Positions 5,801 to 10,155 of a DNA stretch of 10,503 nt are shown in pieces. The notes under the pieces are model-generated. The model ran no database searches. It was not told where the DNA came from and was given only the letters and a program-made list of their open reading frames with translations. The number at the start of each line of letters is the position of its first letter. Positions within the stretch are counted from its first letter, which is position 1. The DNA comes from DASRSS01 sp035656335 (GTDB lineage Bacteria > Actinomycetota > Actinomycetes > Mycobacteriales > Jatrophihabitantaceae), in contig DASRSS010000335.1 in the NCBI GenBank assembly GCA_035656335.1, positions 1 through 10,503 on the forward strand. The letters are read 5' to 3'. The position numbers and the translations under genes are program-made.

Positions 5801-8800
5801 GCCGGCCAGCGGCTTGCCCGCGTCGTCGGTCTTGGTGACCGTCAGCGTGGTGGGCTGCTCGGCGTCCGCGGCAACCGTCGCCGCGATGGCCGTGCCGGCG
5901 TCGGCTGCGTCCACGATCACCGGGCCGAACACGCCCGAGCCGGACAGCTGGTAGCCGGTCGGCGCGGCGGTCTCGACCCAGTAGTACGTGCCGAACGGCA
6001 GGCCGGTGATCGCGCACGAGCCGCCCGCACCGGACGTCGTGCACGAGGCCACGCGCGTGTCGGCCGGCGCGCCGGGCTGCAGCCCGGGAACGCCGTTGCT
6101 CTCCTGCCACAGCGCGAAGGTCGCGCCGGCGAGCGGGTCGCCGCTCGGGTCGGTCTTCTTCACCGTCAGCGTGGAAAGCTGAGGCGCGTCCTGCACGGCC
6201 GTCGCCGCGATCGCCGTCCCGGCGTTGGACGCGTCCACAACGACCGGGCCGAACGACGCCGGCGAGGGCAGCTGGTACCCGGTCGGGGCCTTGATCTCGA
6301 CCCACACGTAGCTGCCGAACGGCAGGTTGCTCACGCTGCACGTTCCCGTCGCCCCGGCCGTGGTGCACGAACCGGCCAGCGCGCCACCGGCCGAACCGGT
6401 GTGCAGCTCGAACGTCGCGCCGCCGAGCGGGTTGCCGGTCGGGTCGGTCTTCTTGACCGTGAGCGTGGACAGCTGCTGGGCGTCGGCCACCACGGTGGCC
6501 GCGATCGCGGTGCCCGCGTTGGCCGCGTCCACGACGACCGGGCCGAACACGCCGGAGCCGGACAGCTGGTAGCCGGTCGGCGCCGCTGTCTCGACCCAGT
6601 AGTACGTGCCGAAGGTCAGGCCGGGGACGCTGCAGCTGCCGGACCCGGCCGCGGTGCTGCACGACGAGACGGACGTGTCCGGCGAGGCGCCGCTGGGCTG
6701 CAGGCCGGGCGTGCCGTTGGTGTCCTGCCACAGCGCGAACGTCGCGCCCGCGAGCAGCTTGCCACTCGGGTCGGTCTTCCGCACCGCGAGCGAGGTGCGC
6801 TGCTGCGGGTCCTTCACGTGCGTGGACAGCGTGCCGCCGGCGTTGGCCGCGGTCACCGTCGTCGCGAAGACATCCGGTGCCGGCAGCTGGTAGCCGGTCG
6901 GCGCCTTGGTCTCGACCCACGAGTAGCTGCCGAAGCCGACCACGTTGCCGTCGGCCGGCGAGACCGACACCGTGCACGCGCCGCTCGAGTCGGTGGTGCA
7001 GGTGTACAGCTGCTTGCCGGTGCCGTCCGTGCCCTCATGCAGTTCGAACGTCGCGCCGGCGAGCGGGTTGCCGCTCTCGTCGGTCTTGGTGACGGTCAGC
7101 GTCGTCGGCGCCGGCGAGTCCTTGACGACAGTCGCGGCGACGGACGTGCCGGCGTTGCCCGCGTTCACCACGACCTGCGCCGCATTCGGCGAGGGCAGCT
7201 GATAGCCGGCCGGGGCCGCCGTCTCGACCCAGTAGTACGTGCCGAACGCGAGGTTGGCGACCGAGCAGGTGCCGTCCGCGCCCGTGGTGCAGGTGCCCGC
7301 CGCGGTGCCGCCGGCCGAGTCCTTGCGGAGTTCGAACTTCGCACCCGCCAGCGGGTTGCCGCTCTCGTCGGTCTTCTTGACCGTCAGCGACGTCAGCTTC
7401 TGGTGGTCCTCAACAGTGGCGGTGGCGATCGTGCCGCCCGCGTTCGCGTTGGTGATCTGGAACGGGCCGAAGCTGGCCGGTGTCGGCAGCTGGTAGCCGG
7501 TCGGCGCGGCGGTCTCCACCCAGTAGTACGTGCCGACATCCAGGCCGCTCACCGCGCACAGGCCCGCGGCGTCCGTGGTGCACGTGCCGGCGACGGCGCC
7601 GGTGGGTGAGTCCTTGTGCAGCCCGAACGCGGCTCCCGCCAGCGCCGCGCCGGTGCTGGCGTCCTTCTTGACGAGGGTCAGGGTCGTCTTCGGCGTCGGC
7701 TGCTTGTTCGTGAACGTGCACGAGATCGCGACGTTCGACCTGCCCGTGAAGGAGACGCCCGGGTTCGCCGTGCCCTCGCCGACCTTCGAGGTGGTGACGG
7801 TCGTGCCGTCGACCGTGCACGTCGTCTTGCTCCAGTCGAGCGTGTAGCCGCTCTTGAGCGCTTCGGTGACGGTGATCGTCGGCGAGCCGCCCGAGGGGAT
7901 GCTCACGGTGGCCTGGGTGATGCCGGTCGTGCCGGCCTGGGACGCGGTGACGGGGAAGGAGCCGACCGTGGAGCCGGCGGAGATCGATCCGCTGAACTGC
8001 CAGCCGTTGGCGTCCGCGCTGTTGGCCAGCACGTTGCCGCTCGGGTCCTCGACCTGCTTCTGCACGGTCAGCGCGTTGGTGCAGTTGCCGGTGGCGAGCG
8101 TCTGGAAGATGTCGCCGAAGTTCTGGTTCGTGGCGAGGTAGTAGTCCGAGTTCGCGGCCGGGCCGGAGATCGCGCGGATGTTGTCCTCGCCGCCGTTGAC
8201 ACCGATGCCGATTGTGACGACCCGCGTGCCGAGCGCCTTGAGCGCGTTGGCCGAGAAGATCGCGTTGTCGACGTTGTGGAAGTTGGTGTAGTTGCCGCCG
8301 CCGGCGCCCTGGTTGTCGGTGGTCGGGTTGCCGTCCGTGAGCACGATCGCCAGGTCGTACGTCTTCGTGGACGTCACCGCCTGGTAGATGCCCTGGTCCC
8401 AGTTCGTGCCACCGTTCGCGCGCAGGCCGTTGATCTTGTCGAACAGCGGCTGCTCCGTCGCGGCGTCGGTGAGCGGCGTGAGCGGGACGGAACTGCCCGT
8501 GCTCTCGCCGAAGGAGTAGATCGCCACCTTCGTCGGAGTGCCGGTGAGCGCGTTGATCACGCTGGTCGCGGCCGCCTTGAGGTCCGCGATCTTGGTGCTG
8601 CCGCCGCTGGTGGAGCCGCCCATCGACCCCGAGCTGTCCAGGATCAGCGCGATGCGCAGCCCGCACAGCGGGGACAGGGACGGGTCGTTGCGCGACGCGG
8701 ACATCAGGCCGCTCCACGGTGACCCGTCGTTCTGGCCGTGGATGCCCTCGTCGGAGTTGCTGGTGTTCAGCGCGTCGCCGGGCACGTCGACGCTTGCGCC

Positions 8801-9259
8801 GCTGGCGAGCCACTTGGTGACGAAGCTGTACGGCGCGCCGTGGCCGGTCGAGCTGTCGCCCTCGTCCAGGGTGGCGCTGCGGTAGTACCCGGCGGGCACG
8901 CCGGTTTCGGAGACCGTGTACGCGGATCCGGCGGGGACGGACAGTGTGCACTCGCCCGTCGCGTCGGTGGTGCAGGTGTCCGCGGCGGAACCGCCCGTGG
9001 TCGCGCCGGGCACTGCCTGGAACGTCACGCCGGCCAGGGAGCTCACGGTGCTGGTACCGGTGCGGTCGCCGCCGGCGTGGACGGTGATCGTCGCGCCGCC
9101 CGTCGCGCCGGCGGGCTGCGAACCGCCGACCAGCAGGGTGCCGGCCACCAGCCCACCGCTCGCGACGAGCGCGGTGGCCACGGTCAGCCAGCCGTAACCG
9201 CGATATCTCCGGACGTCGTGAGCGCGCTGCGGATTCCCCCGAAACTGCATTCCGAACAC
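2714..9259 (-). CDS. Giant LAXTG-anchored surface protein: vWA head, SpaA/Cna-B and DUF11-like repeat stalk
   Basis: 2181 residues, predicted to be exported and covalently attached to peptidoglycan. In order: a basic N-region and hydrophobic helix (about 17-46) with an Ala-Gly-Ala cleavage site near 50-52; an SpaA-like domain (about 56-130); a vWA domain (about 200-390) with MIDAS residues Asp208, Ser210, Ser212, Thr285 and Asp309; a prealbumin-like domain (about 396-519); seven SpaA/Cna-B repeats (525-1235); six DUF11-like repeats (1237-2118); a Pro/Ser spacer (2131-2141); the sorting motif LASTG (2147-2151); a membrane helix; and an RRRHH tail. LAXTG is the class E sortase motif. The likely role is adhesion or presentation of a metal-dependent binding head on a long stalk; the ligand is unknown. 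Start: GTG at 9259 is preceded by a G-run (9267-9272) about seven bases away, whereas the in-frame ATG at 9250 has none. The gene is monocistronic and divergent from a MarR regulator. No sortase is nearby. The domain reading is strong, the function is inference. Confidence 0.93.
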   Translation of the reverse strand: MFGMQFRGNPQRAHDVRRYRGYGWLTVATALVASGGLVAGTLLVGGSQPAGATGGATITVHAGGDRTGTSTVSSLAGVTFQAVPGATTGGSAADTCTTDATGECTLSVPAGSAYTVSETGVPAGYYRSATLDEGDSSTGHGAPYSFVTKWLASGASVDVPGDALNTSNSDEGIHGQNDGSPWSGLMSASRNDPSLSPLCGLRIALILDSSGSMGGSTSGGSTKIADLKAAATSVINALTGTPTKVAIYSFGESTGSSVPLTPLTDAATEQPLFDKINGLRANGGTNWDQGIYQAVTSTKTYDLAIVLTDGNPTTDNQGAGGGNYTNFHNVDNAIFSANALKALGTRVVTIGIGVNGGEDNIRAISGPAANSDYYLATNQNFGDIFQTLATGNCTNALTVQKQVEDPSGNVLANSADANGWQFSGSISAGSTVGSFPVTASQAGTTGITQATVSIPSGGSPTITVTEALKSGYTLDWSKTTCTVDGTTVTTSKVGEGTANPGVSFTGRSNVAISCTFTNKQPTPKTTLTLVKKDASTGAALAGAAFGLHKDSPTGAVAGTCTTDAAGLCAVSGLDVGTYYWVETAAPTGYQLPTPASFGPFQITNANAGGTIATATVEDHQKLTSLTVKKTDESGNPLAGAKFELRKDSAGGTAAGTCTTGADGTCSVANLAFGTYYWVETAAPAGYQLPSPNAAQVVVNAGNAGTSVAATVVKDSPAPTTLTVTKTDESGNPLAGATFELHEGTDGTGKQLYTCTTDSSGACTVSVSPADGNVVGFGSYSWVETKAPTGYQLPAPDVFATTVTAANAGGTLSTHVKDPQQRTSLAVRKTDPSGKLLAGATFALWQDTNGTPGLQPSGASPDTSVSSCSTAAGSGSCSVPGLTFGTYYWVETAAPTGYQLSGSGVFGPVVVDAANAGTAIAATVVADAQQLSTLTVKKTDPTGNPLGGATFELHTGSAGGALAGSCTTAGATGTCSVSNLPFGSYVWVEIKAPTGYQLPSPASFGPVVVDASNAGTAIAATAVQDAPQLSTLTVKKTDPSGDPLAGATFALWQESNGVPGLQPGAPADTRVASCTTSGAGGSCAITGLPFGTYYWVETAAPTGYQLSGSGVFGPVIVDAADAGTAIAATVAADAEQPTTLTVTKTDDAGKPLAGATFALHRGPDATGTVLYTCTTDASGACAAGSPAGGDVVGFGTYTWEETAAPPNYQLADPTTQTVSVTAANAGTPNVVSFSDAPTPVATVTKSVGALTQNADGSWTVSYDLAVRNASTKFATSYTVNDSLGFMTGFTVTSATVSGPGASATWNGTSDTTVATKQSLAKDSTVHYTVTVTGTVAAGAIAANGTCTGTPGHGLFNSATITSAAGGNTDDACATPVLPIVHKTAGTPARHLVGGIWDGSWDVSYAITVTNPSATTGLYYSLSDAPALASTLDFGSATVSGTDNAGHAIASGTGDGKVLTSWTGKSPNTEIIGKRRLPASATDTYAVTINVGAKPASLPATDDVICAATDTPGRGAFNKATVTSGNDSASATACANLPQLPVPTVTKSIASTTQNADGTWTIVYLLTVDNSTGASGTFYALSDTPRFGGGITVLAASMTGPNDDSVKVAGWDPLHGQTVAAKDQPLAAGKSDVYTVTVTADVTTTATVTDRDCTLGMTETGTGFLNSATVQSGANFSTDTACSSPATPTVTKTFVSAAQHVTGGSWDGTWDVTYTLKVTDPGSTGLLYTLDDAPGFPSGVSVNRESVVGPNGAANAWTGTGHIVHNQALAAGKTDTYTVTVNATVSAGTSANDRTCQAGTAGKGFYNAATVTSGHDSSTAHDCGGIPTPGVPTVAKTVTSSVQNADGTWTITYDLAVTNSSAAYSSAYTLSDTLEFGGGITVLSATASGPGVNAAWTGLSPNTVVAGGGSLPPNSSVHYTVTAKARVSTAATTTDRDCTLDTGETGTGFLNTATLSSSGGGNTGTACAAPGSPTVVKKVISAVEGPQWHWVITYAVIVTNGTQNQVSYSLTDTPAFASGMAISSASVTQQRTGADGANVGAATSVAGWTGGAPHAVLGSDVTLPAGNKDTYTVTVTADIDQHIDTALLACSADGAGHGFFNAATMTSGDDVSRVSACAAGAAHGVGGVSTSKPPTPSPSPSPSHGTKPLASTGSNVVLVGAVGALLIAIGALMVLGTLRRRHH
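2906..5554 (-). repeat. Six DUF11-like repeats of about 140-155 residues in the surface protein
   Basis: The units begin near residues 1237, 1377, 1538, 1685, 1827 and 1969. Each starts with a (P)TVxK-type strand, has a 'W-hydrophobic-hydrophobic-x-Y' strand, a 'Y-x-L-x-D' segment, an 'xYTVTV' strand, and ends with a Cys, G-x-(F/Y)-N-x-A-T and a second Cys. The units alternate. Numbers 1, 3 and 5 carry QNADG(S/T)WT, while 2 and 4 carry GG-x-WDG(S/T)WDV. Number 6 is divergent (EGPQWHW). They presumably extend the stalk toward the wall. Confidence 0.85.
5921..5995 (-). repeat. Near-identical DNA repeat, copy in SpaA repeat 6
   Basis: 75 bases that match 6539-6613 at 72 of 75 positions with no gap. 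The copies are 618 bases (206 codons) apart and encode the GTYYWVETAAPTGYQLSGSG region of repeats 6 and 4. Conservation at this level, including third codon positions, points to recent duplication or gene conversion. Confidence 0.85.
6539..6613 (-). repeat. Near-identical DNA repeat, copy in SpaA repeat 4
   Basis: Partner of the copy at 5921-5995, with three mismatches in 75 aligned bases. It lies in the same part of repeat 4 of the seven-unit tract. Confidence 0.85.
8090..8662 (-). other. von Willebrand factor A domain with intact MIDAS
   Basis: Residues about 200-390. The strand LRIALILDSSGSMGGS carries the DxSxS motif (Asp208, Ser210, Ser212). NGGTNW supplies Thr285, and AIVLTDGNPT supplies Asp309. 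All five metal-coordinating positions are present, so divalent-metal-dependent ligand binding is plausible. Single Cys residues at 199 and 393 sit just outside each end of the fold. Confidence 0.9.
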
Positions 9260-9303
9260 GGTGTTGCCCCCCGATCGCCGACCGCACCCCCGATGGGCGG
9301 TCG

Positions 9304-9313
9304 CCTCGCGAGG
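9304..9313. promoter_or_regulatory. Palindrome CCTCGCGAGG in the leader of the surface-protein gene
   Basis: A perfect 10-bp palindrome between the predicted promoter and the GTG start, 45 bases upstream of that start. It could be a small operator or a weak leader hairpin. In GC-rich DNA a palindrome of this length is not strong evidence alone. Confidence 0.25.
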
Positions 9314-9317
9314 AAGA

Positions 9318-9346
9318 ACTTTCTACGGAAACTAAACAGGTGTCAA
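9318..9346 (-). promoter_or_regulatory. Promoter of the giant surface-protein gene
   Basis: On the minus strand a perfect TTGACA -35 (9341-9346) is followed by GTAGAAAGT. Candidate -10 hexamers are GAAAGT (9318-9323, 17-base spacing) or TAGAAA (9320-9325, 15-base spacing). The surrounding bases, 9311-9375, are distinctly AT-richer than the genes on either side. This places the transcription start near 9310 and gives a 5' leader of about 50 bases ending in a G-rich ribosome site. Confidence 0.6.
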
Positions 9347-9354
9347 GGTCTTGT
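9341..9354. repeat. 14-mer TGTCAAGGTCTTGT, left-flank copy
   Basis: Matches 10110-10123 at 13 of 14 bases. The core is a CAAG-N2-CTTG dyad. The copy overlaps the TTGACA -35 of the surface-protein promoter, so it may be a shared promoter element or a regulator site. Confidence 0.5.
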
Positions 9355-9391
9355 TAGTGAAGTGATCGTAAAGACTGCGGGGTATGTCGGA

Positions 9392-9406
9392 GTTCGTCCC
9401 ACGAAC
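9392..9406. promoter_or_regulatory. Candidate MarR operator GTTCGT-CCC-ACGAAC
   Basis: A perfect inverted repeat with 6-bp arms and a 3-base centre, 21 bases before the marR start. It overlaps the marR -35 region (TTCGTC at 9393-9398). MarR-family dimers typically bind palindromes of this size in the gap shared with a divergent target gene. Binding is inferred from position and symmetry only. Confidence 0.55.
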
Positions 9407-9415
9407 GGACGCGCG

Positions 9416-9421
9416 TATCTT
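9416..9421 (+). promoter_or_regulatory. -10 hexamer TATCTT of marR, leaderless layout
   Basis: TATCTT fits TANNNT and ends six bases before the GTG at 9428. A -35 candidate TTCGTC (9393-9398) is 17 bases upstream. No Shine-Dalgarno sequence is present, so the transcript probably begins at the GTG itself, which also selects this start. Confidence 0.55.
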
Positions 9422-9427
9422 CAACGC

Positions 9428-9985
9428 GTGTCCGACCCGAAGCCGGCAGGTCCGGCGGCCGAACGCCAGTTGATCGACGACTGGACATCGGCGGCCGAGA
9501 TCATCGGCGCGGTCCAGCAGGCGGTGCTCACCCGGGTGGCCGAGGCGGGCGTGCCGACGCAGTGGGTCGCGGTGCTGCGGCTGCTGCATGACGCGCCCGA
9601 CCAGCGCCTGACGATGAGCGAGATCGCGCGCCACCTGGCGATGTCCTCCGGTGGCTTCACCAAGCTGGCCGACCGGATGGCGCGCGACGGCTTGATCGAT
9701 CGCCGCGGCGTCTCGACGGATCGGCGGGTCGTCCACGCGGTGCTCACCGAACGCGGCCGGATCCTCGCCGAGGAGTGCACGCGCGCCTACAACGAGGCGG
9801 TCATCGGCCTGGTGCTGTCCGCGATCTCCGCGCGGGAGCTGAAGGCGCTCAGCCGGCTGGCCGCGCAACTGAACCCGGTTCGCGATCCCGATCCGGCCAA
9901 CCCGGACGCGTTCCTGATCCGACCCCCGTCCCTGGCCTCGCCGGAACGACGAGGCCAGGGAACCGGCACTGCAACACGAGTCTGA
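9428..9985 (+). CDS. MarR-family winged-helix transcriptional regulator
   Basis: 185 residues from a GTG at 9428. The reading frame extends far upstream without a stop, but that part runs antisense to the surface-protein gene. The GTG is preceded by TATCTT at leaderless spacing and is the first sensible start of a MarR fold. An N-terminal helical dimer part (about 16-56) leads to the winged helix: LTMSEIARHLAMSSGGFTKL (61-80) as helix-turn-helix, ADRMARDGLIDRRG, then the wing STDRRVVHAVLTERG (96-110) with the DxR motif. Helices at 111-149 complete the dimer interface. A Pro/Asp-rich tail of about 35 residues (150-185) is longer than usual, and its last part is encoded by a hairpin that looks like a terminator. 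Regulators of this class usually repress themselves and a divergent gene, releasing DNA when a small ligand binds. Here the divergent gene is the giant surface protein, which makes it the prime target candidate. The ligand is unknown. Confidence 0.9.
   Translation: MSDPKPAGPAAERQLIDDWTSAAEIIGAVQQAVLTRVAEAGVPTQWVAVLRLLHDAPDQRLTMSEIARHLAMSSGGFTKLADRMARDGLIDRRGVSTDRRVVHAVLTERGRILAEECTRAYNEAVIGLVLSAISARELKALSRLAAQLNPVRDPDPANPDAFLIRPPSLASPERRGQGTGTATRV
9930..9960 (+). terminator. Strong hairpin inside the 3' end of marR, probable terminator
   Basis: CCCTGGCCTCG (9930-9940) pairs perfectly with CGAGGCCAGGG (9950-9960): an 11-bp stem with a 9-base loop. It has no T run, and it ends 25 bases before the last base of the stop codon, within codons about 168-178. 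It is the strongest dyad seen around this gene and has the form of a factor-assisted actinobacterial terminator. Confidence 0.5.
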
Positions 9986-10155
9986 TCCCCCGCGCGTCGC
10001 CAGCGCGGATCCCCCGACCGCCGGTCGCCCCCTGCGTCGACCGGTTTGCTCGCGCCGCAATGCTCGTGCTCGGCAATGCCCGCTTATCTTCCGTGGCAGC
10101 TATTTACGCTGTCAAGTTCTTGTATGGAAGTCGGCGAAAATTTGCCGGGTCGCGG
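9986..10155. other. Intergenic gap with small hairpins; possible short minus-strand RNA
   Basis: No coding region is supported here. Two weaker dyads are present: CCGCGC/GCGCGG (9990-9995 and 10003-10008) and CCGGTCG/CGACCGG (10021-10027 and 10038-10044, followed by TTT on the plus strand, so a possible backup terminator for marR). GATCCCCC occurs twice, at 9984-9991 and 10008-10015. The stretch 10081-10140 is about 47% GC, much lower than the genes around it. It contains a minus-strand TTGACA (10110-10115). Confidence 0.45.
10110..10123. repeat. 14-mer TGTCAAGTTCTTGT, right-flank copy
   Basis: One mismatch from the copy at 9341-9354, on the other side of marR. On the minus strand it also supplies TTGACA. 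18 bases further downstream on that strand is GAAGAT (10086-10091), a weak -10. The layout copies that of the surface-protein promoter but faces the 3' end of marR. Confidence 0.5.

Larger units (their letters stand above)
5555..7687 (-). repeat. Seven SpaA/Cna-B-type repeats of about 93-108 residues in the surface protein
   Basis: The units begin near residues 525, 623, 719, 822, 931, 1029 and 1137. Each has LxVxKTD near the start, PLAGAxFxL, a close Cys pair, FG(T/S)Y-x-WVE(T/I)-x-APxGYQL, and a final strand ending in Asp. By the loop after the FxL strand they fall into three subtypes: short (1, 2, 5), LYTCTTD (3, 7) and LWQ-x-NG-x-PGLQP (4, 6). The conserved Lys, Glu and terminal Asp are positioned as in isopeptide-forming Cna-B domains. 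Confidence 0.88.

Noticed and set aside
4377..6977. An 866-codon minus-strand frame, and another at 7410-9287, overlapping the surface-protein gene in a different frame
   Set aside because: Both are Arg/His/Gly-rich translations of the same repeats in the wrong frame, with no domain signal and no plausible start region.
3803..7609. A 1268-codon open frame on the plus strand, antisense to the surface-protein gene
   Set aside because: It is Arg/Gly/Val-rich with no recognisable fold and mirrors the repeats of the minus-strand gene. Long open antisense frames are expected opposite GC-rich repetitive coding DNA. The minus-strand reading has a signal peptide, domains and a sorting signal.
9248..9250. 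ATG at 9250 as start of the surface protein instead of GTG at 9259
   Set aside because: Not excluded, but the G-run at 9267-9272 is well spaced for the GTG and too far (about 16 bases) for the ATG. The mature protein would be the same either way.
9304..9313. CCTCGCGAGG as a second MarR operator
   Set aside because: Its half-site does not match that of GTTCGTCCCACGAAC and it lies downstream of the promoter. It is listed only as a low-confidence palindrome.
8738..9427. An upstream extension of the marR frame by 230 codons
   Set aside because: The extension runs antisense to the N-terminal part of the surface-protein gene and through both promoters. The GTG at 9428 with a -10 at leaderless spacing gives a normal MarR protein.
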